From Modestobacter sp. VKM Ac-2986 (GTDB lineage: Bacteria; Actinomycetota; Actinomycetes; Mycobacteriales; Geodermatophilaceae), in NCBI RefSeq assembly GCF_026967795.1, contig NZ_JAPVBH010000001.1, positions 671,028-735,027 of the forward strand: DNA of 64,000 nt, written 5' to 3'. Below are positions 24,719-33,233 of this stretch, piece after piece. The first letter of the stretch is position 1; each line of letters opens with the position of its first letter. The notes beneath the pieces were generated by a model that did not search any database, was not told where the DNA came from, and worked only from the letters and a program-made list of their open reading frames with translations. The translations under genes and the position numbers were made by a program.

Positions 24719-24740
24719 CCGACCGCTCCACCACGTGAGT

Positions 24741-24782
24741 CGACGCCCCGGCCGCCCGCACCCGCGGGCGGCCGGGGCGTCG
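24741..24782. terminator. Terminator after the HbhA-like gene
   Basis: A perfect 19-base stem (CGACGCCCCGGCCGCCCGC and its complement) with a four-base loop, 22 bases after the HbhA-like stop. No T tract, as is usual in GC-rich actinobacteria. Confidence 0.8.
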
Positions 24783-24865
24783 TCGTCCCACCCGGAGGGG
24801 TCACCCGCGCCGGTGGTGGGGGCGTTCCCGGGCAGCGGGTGGCCGGACCCGCCTATCCTCGGTCC

Positions 24866-25150
24866 ATGGGCTTCGACGGCTTCGTGACCGACCTGGTGTA
24901 CTACGGCACCCTGGCCCTGGCCCTCTGGGCTCTCGTCGACGCCGTGATCCGCCCGGCGTCGGCCTACGTCGCCGCCGGCAAGCTGAGCAAGCCCGCCTGG
25001 CTCGGCATCACCGGTGTCGCCGCGCTGCTGCTGTTCGTCCTGGGCCCGCTGAGCTTCCTCGGGCTGCCGGCCGTCGTCGCCGCGGTGGTCTACCTGGTCG
25101 ACGTGCGGCCCGCGGTGCGCAGCCTGAAGCCGGGCAACAACCCCTGGTGA
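24866..25150 (+). CDS. DUF2516 small membrane protein
   Basis: A 94-residue protein with three hydrophobic helices (about residues 9-28, 45-65, 68-82) and a basic tail RSLKPGNNPW. It matches the DUF2516 family encoded after hbhA in Mycobacterium (Rv0476). TATCCT at 24854-24859 ends six bases before the ATG, so it probably has its own leaderless promoter rather than depending on the terminated upstream operon. Function unknown. Confidence 0.85.
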   Translation: MGFDGFVTDLVYYGTLALALWALVDAVIRPASAYVAAGKLSKPAWLGITGVAALLLFVLGPLSFLGLPAVVAAVVYLVDVRPAVRSLKPGNNPW

Positions 25151-25163
25151 GGCCGGCCGGCCG

Positions 25164-25367
25164 TCAGTACCTGTCGTCGGCCGGCATGAGCGCCCACAGC
25201 AGGACGTAGGCGATGAACTGCGGGCCCGGCAGCACGCAGGAGATCACGAAGGCCGCGCGCAGGCCGCCCCGGGAGAGCCCGAACCTGCGGGCCAGGCCGG
25301 AGCACACCCCGGCCACCACCTTGTGCCGGGTGTCGCGGGTGAGCCGACCGTACGAGGGAGTCGTCAT
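25164..25367 (-). CDS. PspC-domain membrane protein
   Basis: A 67-residue PspC domain: RLTRDTRHKVVAGVCSGLA followed by RRFGLSRGGLRAAFVI and a transmembrane helix PQFIAYVLLWALMPAD. Related proteins act in envelope-stress signalling, but this one is a lone domain with no kinase attached. It is convergent with the DUF2516 gene. Confidence 0.85.
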   Translation of the reverse strand: MTTPSYGRLTRDTRHKVVAGVCSGLARRFGLSRGGLRAAFVISCVLPGPQFIAYVLLWALMPADDRY

Positions 25368-25393
25368 CGCCCGACCCTACGACGCCGCGGGCC

Positions 25394-26254
25394 TCAGTCG
25401 AAGACCCCGGCCGGTGGTTGCGGTGAGGGCTGGGCGTCCGCGTCGGTCACCGGCGACGCCTGGCCGACGAACGCCTCCAGGTCCGCACCGCTGACCACCC
25501 GGGCCGGCATCGGGTCACCGGCGCAGCGGCGGGTCAGTCCGGTGATGGGCAGCTCGGCGTCGGAGCCGACCGCCACGGTGTTGCCGAACCGCCGTCCCCG
25601 CAGCGTCCCCGGTTCGGCCAGCAGCGCCACGTGCCCGAAGACCGCGCGCAGCGTCGCCGCCTCCGCGCGGGCGAAGCGCAGCGGCGGGCCGTCGGAGACG
25701 TTCCACGCCGTCACGCCCCCGCGCGTGAGCACGCGGGCGACGTCGGCGGCGAACTCGACGGTGGTCAGGTGCGCCGGCGTGCGGGCACCGGCGAACACGT
25801 CGACCAGGACGACGTCGGCCGAGGCGTCCGGCAGCGCGGCCAGCCCCTCCCGCGCGTCGGCGGCACGCACCCGGACCCGGGCGTTGCGGGGCAGCGGCAG
25901 CTCGCGGCGCACCAGCTCGGTCAGCGGCTCGTCGAGCTCCACGACGCGCTGCCGGGAGCCGGGCCGGGTGACGGCGACGTAGCGGGCCAGCGTGAGCGCA
26001 CCCCCGCCCAGGTGGACGACGTCCAGCGGCTCGCCCGGCTCGGCGGCCAGGTCGAGCACGTGGCCCATCCGGCGGACGTACTCGAACTCCAGGTACGCGG
26101 GGTCGAGGAGGTCCACGTGCGACTGCGGGACGCCGTCGAGCATCAGCTGCCAGGAGCCCTCGCGGTCGGCGTCGGCCAGCAGCTCGGCGGTGCCCCCGGC
26201 GACCTGGGTCGGCCCGGGGAGGGCGGACAGGTGCGCCCGGTCCTTGCGGCTCAT
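25394..26254 (-). CDS. Spermidine-synthase-like methyltransferase-fold protein
   Basis: A 286-residue protein with the polyamine-synthase/SAM-dependent fold. The nucleotide-binding segment is LDVVHLGGGALTLARYVAV, then VVELDEPL, with a DVVLVDVFAG segment in the region where the catalytic aspartate lies in spermidine synthases. The HLGGGA motif substitutes for the usual GGGDG, so true aminopropyl transfer is doubtful. Such proteins are common in actinobacteria with unknown substrates. The ATG is two bases after the previous stop, so it is in an operon with the mycothiol-dependent-isomerase-like gene. Confidence 0.8.
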   Translation of the reverse strand: MSRKDRAHLSALPGPTQVAGGTAELLADADREGSWQLMLDGVPQSHVDLLDPAYLEFEYVRRMGHVLDLAAEPGEPLDVVHLGGGALTLARYVAVTRPGSRQRVVELDEPLTELVRRELPLPRNARVRVRAADAREGLAALPDASADVVLVDVFAGARTPAHLTTVEFAADVARVLTRGGVTAWNVSDGPPLRFARAEAATLRAVFGHVALLAEPGTLRGRRFGNTVAVGSDAELPITGLTRRCAGDPMPARVVSGADLEAFVGQASPVTDADAQPSPQPPAGVFD

Positions 26255-26256
26255 CC

Positions 26257-27027
26257 TCAGCGCCCCCGCAGCAGGGCCTCGGCGGACCGGTCGCCGCGCA
26301 CCGCGACCTCGCCCGGCCGCCCCCACAGGTGCAGCAGCAGCTGGGTCGCCGTCCCGGACACCTCGGCGTCGGGGTCGGCGGCGGGACCGGCCGTGCACCG
26401 CACGGCGCCGTCGGCCACCTCGACGGTCCAGCTGCGGGACAGGTCGGTCGCGACCACGCCGACCCGGGCCCGGCCGGTCGCCAGCGGCGCGGTGTGCTGC
26501 CAGCGGGGCAGCACGACGGTCAGCAGCTCGTCGACGCCGTCGCCGGCCAGCACCGGGTCGACGGGGGTGTGCGCCAGCGACGCGGCCGCCTCGAGGTCGT
26601 GCCGGTGGACCGTGTGCTCGTGCGCCTGCCGCCGGGCCCAGCTCGCCGCGGTCTGCGCGGCCGCCGGGCTCATGTGCCAGGCCGGGGTGCCGGGGTCGGT
26701 GGTGCGCAGGGTGGCCACCAGCTCGATCAGGCCCTGCGCGTACCAGCCGTGCAGGTCCTCGTCCGGCGTGGCGATCTCGCGGGGTGAGCGGGGCGGCTGG
26801 GTCGTGCCGGCCCGCAGGATGCCGAGGACCCAGCGGTGCACGACGCCGAGGTGGGACACCAGGTCGCGGGCGGTCCAGTCGGTCAGCGAGGGCGCCGCGG
26901 TCTGCAGCCCACCGACTGCCGGGGTGCGGCCGGCGTCCAGCTCCTGGGCGACGACGCCGAAGCGCTCGCCCTCCCGCTCCACGGCGGCGGTCCATGTGTC
27001 GAACAGCTCGTCGGGCACGCCGTCCAT
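26257..27027 (-). CDS. Maleylpyruvate-isomerase-family (DinB-like) mycothiol-dependent protein
   Basis: A 256-residue four-helix-bundle protein. The N-terminal MDMPI domain contains WTARDLVSHLGVVHRWV, and HEHTVHRHDLEAA supplies the metal-binding histidines. The C-terminal SCP2-like part includes GTATQLLLHLWGR. The family uses mycothiol as cofactor or thiol partner, consistent with mshA and mshD in this window. The specific reaction is not known. It is upstream of, and nearly contiguous with, the spermidine-synthase-like gene. Confidence 0.85.
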   Translation of the reverse strand: MDGVPDELFDTWTAAVEREGERFGVVAQELDAGRTPAVGGLQTAAPSLTDWTARDLVSHLGVVHRWVLGILRAGTTQPPRSPREIATPDEDLHGWYAQGLIELVATLRTTDPGTPAWHMSPAAAQTAASWARRQAHEHTVHRHDLEAAASLAHTPVDPVLAGDGVDELLTVVLPRWQHTAPLATGRARVGVVATDLSRSWTVEVADGAVRCTAGPAADPDAEVSGTATQLLLHLWGRPGEVAVRGDRSAEALLRGR

Positions 27028-27079
27028 CGTGCCCCACCGGGTGCGGGTGGCCCGAGGTCCACCCGCACCCGGAACGGGG

Positions 27080-27511
27080 TCAGCCGTTGTACGGCGGGAG
27101 CACGTCCAGGACCCAGGTGACGCCGAACCGGTCGGTGACCATCCCGTACAGCGGGGCGTAGCCGGCCGGGGCGAGCTCGGCCCGCACCGTGCCCCCGACG
27201 ACCAGCGCCTGCCAGTACCGGGTGACCTCCTCGGTGTCGGTGCCGCGGACGGAGACGTAGACGGCGTCGGTGCCGGCGTCGTACGCCCGGCCCGGCGGGA
27301 CGTCGAAGGCCATGACCGCGAAGCCGTTCGGGGCCTGCACGCCGCCCCACTGGACCTGCTCGGCCACCGCGCCGTCGGCGGTGTCCCGCTCGTCGCCGCC
27401 CTGGGCGAACGTGAAGGCCATGACCTCCCCGCCGAACACCGACGCGTAGAAGTCCAGTGCCTCGCGCGCCTGGCCGCGAAAGTTCAGGTGCGTGGTGGTG
27501 GTGATGCTCAT
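27080..27511 (-). CDS. VOC-superfamily protein (PhnB-like)
   Basis: A 143-residue vicinal-oxygen-chelate protein with the PhnB-type pattern: THLNFRGQAREALDFYASVF at the start and YGMVTDRFGVTWVLDV at the end. Members are glyoxalase-fold enzymes or binding proteins, often in actinobacteria of unknown substrate. GAGGAG precedes the ATG. It is divergent from the WYL regulator, which probably controls it. Confidence 0.87.
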   Translation of the reverse strand: MSITTTTHLNFRGQAREALDFYASVFGGEVMAFTFAQGGDERDTADGAVAEQVQWGGVQAPNGFAVMAFDVPPGRAYDAGTDAVYVSVRGTDTEEVTRYWQALVVGGTVRAELAPAGYAPLYGMVTDRFGVTWVLDVLPPYNG

Positions 27512-27552
27512 GTCCGGCTCCTCGGTTACCCGCCACCCCTCCGGTGGCGACG

Positions 27553-27597
27553 AGAGGACAGTCGCAGTGGTAGCGGACAGGTCTTGTCCTCTACTCT
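27553..27597. promoter_or_regulatory. Operator and promoter of the WYL regulator
   Basis: An inverted repeat AGAGGACA (27553-27560) and TGTCCTCT (27585-27592), with an internal GGACA (27575-27579) copy that also pairs with TGTCC. A -10-like TACTCT at 27592-27597 touches the last arm. The site lies between the divergent VOC and WYL genes, fitting autoregulation. Confidence 0.6.
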
Positions 27598-27613
27598 GCG
27601 CACCATCGAGAAC

Positions 27614-28585
27614 ATGCCCCCGACGAGCGGGACGTCGTCCCGGCTGCTGGTGCTGCTGTCGCTGCTGCAGGCCCGCCGCGACTGGCCCGGCGCCACCCTG
27701 GCCGACCGGCTGGGGGTCACCAGCCGCACCGTGCGCCGCGACGTCGACCGGCTGCGCGAGCTCGGCTACCCCGTGCAGGCGTCCAAGGGGCCCGACGGCG
27801 GCTACCGCCTCGGCGCGGGCGCCGACCTGCCGCCGCTGCTGTTCGACGACGAGCAGGCCGTCGCGCTGGCCGTGGCGCTGCAGTTGGCGACCACCAGCGG
27901 GGCGGGGGTCGGTGAGGCGGCGGCCCGCGCGCTGACCACCGTGCGCCAGGTGATGCCCGCCCGGCTGAGGCACCGCGTGGACGCCGTCCAGGTCACCCCG
28001 CTCGCCGGCGGCCCGACGGCGGAGGTCGACCCGGCGGTGCTGGTGGGGCTGACCGCAGCCGTCCGCGCCCGCGAGGTGGTGCGCTTCGGGTACGCCGGTG
28101 AGCAGGCGCCGCCGCGACGGGCAGAGCCGCACCACCTGGTCGCCCGCAACGGTCGCTGGTACCTCGTCGCCTTCGACCTCGACCGGGCCGACTGGCGGAC
28201 CTTCCGCTGCGACCGGATGGCCCTCCGCACCCCGAACGGCCCGCGCTTCGGCCCGCGCGAGCTGCCCGGCGGTGACCTCGCCGCTTTCGTCGACGGTGCC
28301 TTCCGTGGCAGCGCGGACGGCGCCTGGCCGTGCACCGGCACCGTCGAGCTCGGGCTGCCGGCCGCCCGGGTCGCCCCGTTCGCCGCCGACGGCGTGGTGG
28401 AGGCGCTGGGCCCCGACCGCTGCCGGCTGACCCTCGGCGCGTGGTCGTGGGTGGGCCTCGCCGCCGCCGTCGCCCGCTACGACACCGACGTCCTGACCGT
28501 CGGCCCGCCCGCGCTGGCCGAGGCCTTCCGCACGCTGTCCGAGCGGTTCGCCCGCGCGGGCGGAGAGATCTCCGTCAGGAGCTGA
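27614..28585 (+). CDS. WYL-domain transcriptional regulator
   Basis: A 323-residue DeoR/YafY-type regulator. The N-terminal HTH reads LADRLGVTSRTVRRDVDRLR then ELGYPVQASKGPDGGYRLG. The WYL region follows: HHLVARNGRWYLVAFDLDRA then DWRTFRCDRM, with the W-Y-L tripeptide present. WYL domains bind ligands, often nucleotides or DNA ends. It is divergent from the VOC gene. Its last 11 bases overlap the convergent TetR gene. Confidence 0.92.
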   Translation: MPPTSGTSSRLLVLLSLLQARRDWPGATLADRLGVTSRTVRRDVDRLRELGYPVQASKGPDGGYRLGAGADLPPLLFDDEQAVALAVALQLATTSGAGVGEAAARALTTVRQVMPARLRHRVDAVQVTPLAGGPTAEVDPAVLVGLTAAVRAREVVRFGYAGEQAPPRRAEPHHLVARNGRWYLVAFDLDRADWRTFRCDRMALRTPNGPRFGPRELPGGDLAAFVDGAFRGSADGAWPCTGTVELGLPAARVAPFAADGVVEALGPDRCRLTLGAWSWVGLAAAVARYDTDVLTVGPPALAEAFRTLSERFARAGGEISVRS

Positions 28586-29189
28586 CCGGGGGCCAGCTCC
28601 GCATCGTCAGGTCGGCCACCAGCTGGAGCTCGTCGCGGGAGGTGCCGCCCGCGGCCTGGACGGCGATCCCGTTGGCCACGGTCATCAGGTACCGGGCGAG
28701 CAGTCCGGGGTCGGCGTCGGCCGGCAGGTCGCCGCCGTCGACGGCGCGCTGGAAGCGGTCCCGCAGGTGGGCGGTGCCCGACTCCCGCCAGGCGGCCAGC
28801 AGGTCACGGGCCGGTCGGCCGGAGGCGCCGGCGGCCAGTGAGCCCTGCACGCCCAGGCACCCGGTCGGGCAGTCGGGCAGCGTGGTGGCCCGCACCGACC
28901 CGCCGAGGAACGCGGCGGCCACCTCGCGCGCGGTCGGCTGCGCCAGCGCCTGCGCGACGTAGGACGCCGGGCCCTCGGTGTAGCGCGCCAGCGCCCGGGA
29001 GAAGAGCTCCTCCTTGTTGCCGAAGGCGCGGTACATGCTCGTGCGGTTGATGCGCATCGCGCCGGTCAGGTCGTCCAGGCTGGCGCCCTCGTAGCCCTGC
29101 GCCCAGAAGACCCGCACCGCGGCGTCCAGCGCCTCGTCGACGTCGAAGCCCCGCGGCCTGCCGACCGTCGCCGTCCGTCCGCTCGTCAC
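28575..29189 (-). CDS. TetR-family regulator
   Basis: A 204-residue repressor with a TetR HTH: LDDLTGAMRINRTSMYRAFG then NKEELFSRALARY. The C-terminal domain has the TetR_C_16-like segment PTGCLGVQGSLAAG. It is divergent from an SDR gene, and two long TTCGGTACCGA-type repeats lie between them, so it probably represses both. Ligand unknown. Confidence 0.9.
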   Translation of the reverse strand: MTSGRTATVGRPRGFDVDEALDAAVRVFWAQGYEGASLDDLTGAMRINRTSMYRAFGNKEELFSRALARYTEGPASYVAQALAQPTAREVAAAFLGGSVRATTLPDCPTGCLGVQGSLAAGASGRPARDLLAAWRESGTAHLRDRFQRAVDGGDLPADADPGLLARYLMTVANGIAVQAAGGTSRDELQLVADLTMRSWPPVSS

Positions 29190-29207
29190 AGGCGCAGCCT
29201 ACGCGCG

Positions 29208-29263
29208 TTCGGTACCGACCGGTACCGAGGTGCTAGCGTCCCTTCGGTACCGATCGGTGCAAA
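29208..29263. promoter_or_regulatory. Tandem TetR operators
   Basis: Two near-identical palindromic sites: TTCGGTACCGACCGGTACCG starting at 29208 and TTCGGTACCGATCGGTGC starting at 29243, 35 bases apart. TAGCGT at about 29234-29239 between them may be the -10 of the SDR gene. Position between divergent TetR and SDR genes supports an operator role. Confidence 0.75.
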
Positions 29264-29279
29264 AATCTGGGAGGCAGTC

Positions 29280-29996
29280 GTGGAGAAGGTCGTGCTCATC
29301 ACCGGGGGGACGTCGGGCATCGGTCTGGCGCTGGCGGAGGCGTTCCTGGCCGAGGGGGCGTCGGTCGCCGTGTGCGGCCGGTCGCAGGAGGCCCTCGACC
29401 GGTTCGGCCGGGCGCACCCGCAGGCGCTCGCCGTCCGGGCCGACGTGACCGTGCCCGAGGCGCGCGCCGCGCTGCTGGCGGCGGTCACCGACCGGTTCGG
29501 CCGGCTCGACGTGCTGGTCAACAACGCCGGGACGTTCGTCGAGCGGGACTTCGCCGCGGACGACGCGACCGTGGCGCTCGACGAGGAGGTCGACCTCAAC
29601 CTCACCGCGCCCATCCACCTGACCGGAGAGGTGCTGCGGACCTGGCCCTCGCTGGAGTCCGTGGTGTTCGTTACGTCGGGGTTCGCGCTGGTCTCGCCCA
29701 CCCGTGCGCCCACCTATGGCGCGGTCAAGGCGGGGCTGCACGCCTTCGCCGACGGGCTGCGCCGCCAGCTCGCCCCCCGTGGCACCCACGTGCTCGAGCT
29801 CCTCCCGCCGGCCACCGACACGCCCATGAACGCCGGACTCACCCGGCCGATGCTGTCCGCGGCCGAGGTCGCGGCGGTCACGCTCGACGCGCTCCGCCGG
29901 CGGCGGCCGATGGCGCTGCCGGGGCAGACCCGGATGCTGCCGACGGGGCTGCGCCTGGCGCCACGGGCCCTCGGGCGGCGGGTCGCGGCGCTCTGA
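29280..29996 (+). CDS. Short-chain dehydrogenase/reductase
   Basis: A 238-residue classical SDR. Cofactor motif TGGTSGIG at residues 9-16, NNAG near residue 81, and catalytic YGAVK near 147. It oxidises or reduces an unidentified alcohol or ketone with NAD(P). The GTG has GGGAGG seven bases upstream. It is divergent from and probably repressed by the TetR gene at 28575. Confidence 0.9.
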   Translation: MEKVVLITGGTSGIGLALAEAFLAEGASVAVCGRSQEALDRFGRAHPQALAVRADVTVPEARAALLAAVTDRFGRLDVLVNNAGTFVERDFAADDATVALDEEVDLNLTAPIHLTGEVLRTWPSLESVVFVTSGFALVSPTRAPTYGAVKAGLHAFADGLRRQLAPRGTHVLELLPPATDTPMNAGLTRPMLSAAEVAAVTLDALRRRRPMALPGQTRMLPTGLRLAPRALGRRVAAL

Positions 29997-30000
29997 CCGC

Positions 30001-30690
30001 TCAGGCCGGCAGGTCGAGCACGAGGTCGGCCACCTCCCGCGGCCGGGACAGGAACGGGTGGTGCCCGGCATCGAGCTCGACGACGGTGCTGGCGCGGCGG
30101 GCGAACTCCCGCTGCGCCGCGGCGGGCGTGCCCCGGTCGTCGGTGCACACCAGGTAGGTCGTCGGGACGTGCGCCCAGGCGGCGGTGGTCACCGGCGTCC
30201 CGAGCACCGACAGGCTCTGCCGGACCAGCCGCTCGCCGGCGTCGGCGGCCACCTCGGGGCAGTCCTGCAGGAACGTCTCCGTCAGCAGCTCGGGTCGGAC
30301 GCCGAACGTGCCGGCCTCGACGTCGACGTCGAGGAACGGCGCGGGCTCGGGTCCGCCGAAGGTGGACAGGCTCTCGCCGACCTCGGGCAGGTAGCTGGAG
30401 ACGAGCAGCAGGTGCTGCACCGCGGTCACCCCGGCCCCGGCCTCGGCGGTGACGATGCCGCCGTAGCTGTGCGCCACGACGACGGTGGGCTCGTCACCGC
30501 CGTCCTGCAGCACCGCCCGGACGGCGGCGACGTCCGCGTCCAACCCGAGGCCGGCGACGCCGGTCTCCCCGCAGCTGGGCAGCGCGGGCGCCACGCTGGC
30601 CACGCCTCGCTCGGTCAGCAGTGCGGCGGTGCGGTGCCACCACCACGCGCCGTCCCGGACACACGCCCCGTGCACGAACACCACTCGCAT
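30001..30690 (-). CDS. Alpha/beta hydrolase
   Basis: A 229-residue hydrolase with FVHGACVRDGAWWWHR as oxyanion region, nucleophile elbow AHSYGG (about residue 92) and catalytic histidine in AGHHPFLSRP. It is related to the esterase/salicylate-esterase-like group; the substrate is unknown. The ATG at 30690 is preferred over a GTG four codons earlier because GGAG lies six bases upstream. It is divergent from a TetR gene, a likely regulator. Confidence 0.87.
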   Translation of the reverse strand: MRVVFVHGACVRDGAWWWHRTAALLTERGVASVAPALPSCGETGVAGLGLDADVAAVRAVLQDGGDEPTVVVAHSYGGIVTAEAGAGVTAVQHLLLVSSYLPEVGESLSTFGGPEPAPFLDVDVEAGTFGVRPELLTETFLQDCPEVAADAGERLVRQSLSVLGTPVTTAAWAHVPTTYLVCTDDRGTPAAAQREFARRASTVVELDAGHHPFLSRPREVADLVLDLPA

Positions 30691-30762
30691 CTGAGTCTCC
30701 ACGACGTCGGACCGACGCGATCGACGCTAGACGTACCGCCAGTTACGCGAAATGATCCGGCG

Positions 30763-31347
30763 GTGGGGCGTCAGCGGCAGCCGGAGATCAGGGAGCGGTT
30801 GCTGGAGGTGTGCACCGACGCGGCGCTGGCCGGCGGACTGCCCGACCGTCTCGAGCCGTTCGCCGTCGCCTCGGGCACGTCGTCCCGGATGCTGCTGTAC
30901 CACTTCGGCACCAAGGAGGCGCTGCTCCGCGCGGTGCTGCAGCGCGCCCGGGCCCGCCAGCGGCGGGACTGGGAGGCCCTGCTGCGGGTGCGTCCGGACG
31001 AGGACTACCGGACGACGCTGGCCCGTGCCTGGGCAGGTATGACGGGGCCTGCGGGGCAGCGCTACCTGGCGGTCTTCAACCGGCTGCGGGAGGACGCCGA
31101 GCAGCAGTTGTGGCCCGGCTTCCGGCGCGAGGCCACGACCGACTGGCTCGCCCCGCTCCAGGAGGGCCTGCGCACGATCGGGCGGCCCGACCTGGCGACG
31201 CTGGTGCTGGCCGTCGTCCGCGGGCTGATCGTCGACCTGGACGCCACCGGCGACACCGACCGCGTCGACCGGGCCTGGGCGACGTTCGTGGCGGAGCTGG
31301 GGGAGCCCCCGCTCACGTCGGGGCGACCGCCGACCAGCGCACGGTGA
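30763..31347 (+). CDS. TetR-family regulator
   Basis: A 194-residue TetR-like protein. The HTH region reads EPFAVASGTSSRMLLYHFG then TKEALLRAVL, less canonical than the other two TetR proteins here. The C-terminal part is helical (YLAVFNRLREDAEQQLWPGF). It is divergent from the alpha/beta hydrolase. Its end overlaps the convergent methyltransferase by 35 bases. The start GTG is the best candidate, but no strong Shine-Dalgarno is present. Confidence 0.82.
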   Translation: MGRQRQPEIRERLLEVCTDAALAGGLPDRLEPFAVASGTSSRMLLYHFGTKEALLRAVLQRARARQRRDWEALLRVRPDEDYRTTLARAWAGMTGPAGQRYLAVFNRLREDAEQQLWPGFRREATTDWLAPLQEGLRTIGRPDLATLVLAVVRGLIVDLDATGDTDRVDRAWATFVAELGEPPLTSGRPPTSAR

Positions 31348-32158
31348 CCTCGCCGTGCCGCCAGCGCCGGGTCGGGCCCAGCAGCGGCCAGCCGTCGGCG
31401 GCCAGCGCCTCGCACGCCGCCGCCCAGCGCTGCCGTGGGCCGAACGCCGACAGCCCCGCGGCCGCCGCCCACGCGGCGTCGAAGGCGCGCAGGAACGTGT
31501 GCACCGGCTGGCCCGGCACGTTGTGGTGGATCAGCGCCTTGGGCAGCCGCTCGGCCAGGTCGGAGGGGCGGTCGAGGTCCGACACCCGCGCGGCGAAGGT
31601 CAGGGTGAGCGGGCCGTCCTCGTCCAGGGCCACCCAGCTCGCCCGCCGTCCCCACTCGTCGCAGGTGCCCTCCACCAGCAGCCCGCCGGGGGCCAGGGCG
31701 GCGCGCATGGTGTCCCAGGCGCGGCCGGCGGACTCCTCGTCGTACTGGCGCAGCACGTTGAACGCCCGCACCAGCACCGGCCGGAGCCCTGCCAGCTCGA
31801 ACCCGCCGACCCGGAAGTCCACCCGCGGCGGGTCGCGGTCCTCGGCCACCGCGGCCACCCGCTCCGGGTCGATCTCCAGCCCGACGACCTCCAGGCGCTC
31901 GACCTCCGGGGCCAGCCGGTCGACCAGCTCCAGGGTCGTGACCGCCGACGCGCCGTAGCCCAGGTCGACGACCAGCGGGCGGGCGGCGTCGCGCAGCCGG
32001 GCGACCTGGGTGGCGACCAGCCAGCGGTCGACCCGGCGCAGCCGGTTGGCGTTGGTGGTGCCACGGGTCGGCAGACCCAGCGCGCGGGCCCGGCCGGCGG
32101 CCAGCTTCGGCACCTTGCGGACCGGGGGCAGCGACGCACGCTGGGTGTGGTCGCTCAC
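31313..32158 (-). CDS. Class I SAM-dependent methyltransferase-like protein
   Basis: A 281-residue protein with a Rossmann methyltransferase core: PLVVDLGYGASAVTTLELVD as motif I, VGLEIDPERV as motif II and LAPGGLLVEGTCDEWG further on. The substrate is unknown. I start it at GTG 32158 (VSDHTQRASLPP), with TAACCT about eight bases upstream. It is divergent from murB, as are similar proteins in other actinobacteria, but this does not reveal a role. Confidence 0.82.
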   Translation of the reverse strand: MSDHTQRASLPPVRKVPKLAAGRARALGLPTRGTTNANRLRRVDRWLVATQVARLRDAARPLVVDLGYGASAVTTLELVDRLAPEVERLEVVGLEIDPERVAAVAEDRDPPRVDFRVGGFELAGLRPVLVRAFNVLRQYDEESAGRAWDTMRAALAPGGLLVEGTCDEWGRRASWVALDEDGPLTLTFAARVSDLDRPSDLAERLPKALIHHNVPGQPVHTFLRAFDAAWAAAAGLSAFGPRQRWAAACEALAADGWPLLGPTRRWRHGEVTVRWSAVAPT

Positions 32159-32198
32159 GGACGACGAGGTTAGCCGCACGGGCCGTTACCGTGGGTGC

Positions 32199-33233
32199 GT
32201 GCTGGAACGCCGAGACGCCCGCCTGGCGGACCTGACCACCCTGGGGGTCGGCGGTCCGATCGACCGGCTGGTCGAGGTCGCCACCCGCGCCGAGCTGGTC
32301 GCCGCCGTCCGGGACGCCGACGACGCCGGCCGCCCGCTGCTGGTGCTGGGTGGCGGGTCGAACATCGTCGCCCCCGACAGCGGCTGGCCCGGCGACGTCG
32401 TCCTGGTCCGCAGCCGGGGGGTGACCCGCACCGACACCGCCGACGCCGTGCAGCTCGAGGTCGAGGCGGGGGAGGACTGGGACGCCCTGGTCGCCCTCAC
32501 CGTCGCCGAGCAGCTGGCCGGCATGGAGGCGCTCTCGGGCATCCCCGGCTCGACCGGCGCCACCCCCGTGCAGAACGTCGGCGCCTACGGCCAGGAGGTC
32601 GCCGCGCTGATCACCGCCGTCCGTGTCTGGGACCGGACGGCACGCACCGAGCGGGTGCTCATGCCCGCCGAGCTGGCCTTCTCCTACCGGGACAGCATGC
32701 TCAAGCAGCGCCCCGGCGTCTTCGTCGTCCTGTCGGTCACCTTCGCGCTGCGGGCCTCGGACTCCTCCAGTCCGGTCAGCTACGCGGAGCTGGCCAAGAA
32801 GCTGGGCGTGGAGCTCGGGGACACCGCGCCGCTGGCGCAGGTGCGCGACGCCGTGCTCGAGCTGCGCCGCGGCAAGGGCATGGTCTGGGACCCCGCCGAC
32901 CCCGACACCCGCAGCGCCGGCTCGTTCTTCACCAACCCGGTCGTGCCGGTGGGCACCGCGGTGCCCGAGTGCCCGTCCTGGCCGGCCGGCATCGGCGCCG
33001 ACGGCGCCGCGCAGGTGAAGCTGAGCGCGGCCTGGCTGGTGCAGTACTCCGGCTACGGCAAGGGCACCCGGGCGGGGCGGGTCGGGACGTCGTCCCGGCA
33101 CAGCCTGGCGCTGACCACCGAGCCCGGCGCGACCGCCGCGGAGCTGATGGCCTTCGCCGGCGAGGTCGTCTCCGCGGTGCGCACGCAGTTCGGCGTCACG
33201 CTGGTGCCCGAGCCCACGCAGGTGCGGCCGTGA
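32199..33233 (+). CDS. murB: UDP-N-acetylenolpyruvoylglucosamine reductase MurB
   Basis: A 344-residue cytosolic flavoenzyme that reduces UDP-GlcNAc-enolpyruvate to UDP-MurNAc in peptidoglycan synthesis. FAD-binding signatures: LGGGSNIVAPD, GIPGSTGATPVQNVGAYGQE and YRDSMLK. The catalytic serine lies in SAGSFFTNPV, the type I MurB arrangement. TACCGT (32187-32192) ends six bases before the GTG at 32199, a leaderless promoter. The following small gene overlaps the stop (GTGA). Confidence 0.95.
   Translation: MLERRDARLADLTTLGVGGPIDRLVEVATRAELVAAVRDADDAGRPLLVLGGGSNIVAPDSGWPGDVVLVRSRGVTRTDTADAVQLEVEAGEDWDALVALTVAEQLAGMEALSGIPGSTGATPVQNVGAYGQEVAALITAVRVWDRTARTERVLMPAELAFSYRDSMLKQRPGVFVVLSVTFALRASDSSSPVSYAELAKKLGVELGDTAPLAQVRDAVLELRRGKGMVWDPADPDTRSAGSFFTNPVVPVGTAVPECPSWPAGIGADGAAQVKLSAAWLVQYSGYGKGTRAGRVGTSSRHSLALTTEPGATAAELMAFAGEVVSAVRTQFGVTLVPEPTQVRP

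Noticed and set aside
25631-27613. Long upstream extension of the WYL regulator frame
   Set aside because: It crosses three genes on the other strand; the regulator's real start is ATG 27614 next to the operator.
30721-30762. Operator between the hydrolase and TetR genes (CGTA...TACG)
   Set aside because: Only four-base arms; too weak to report.
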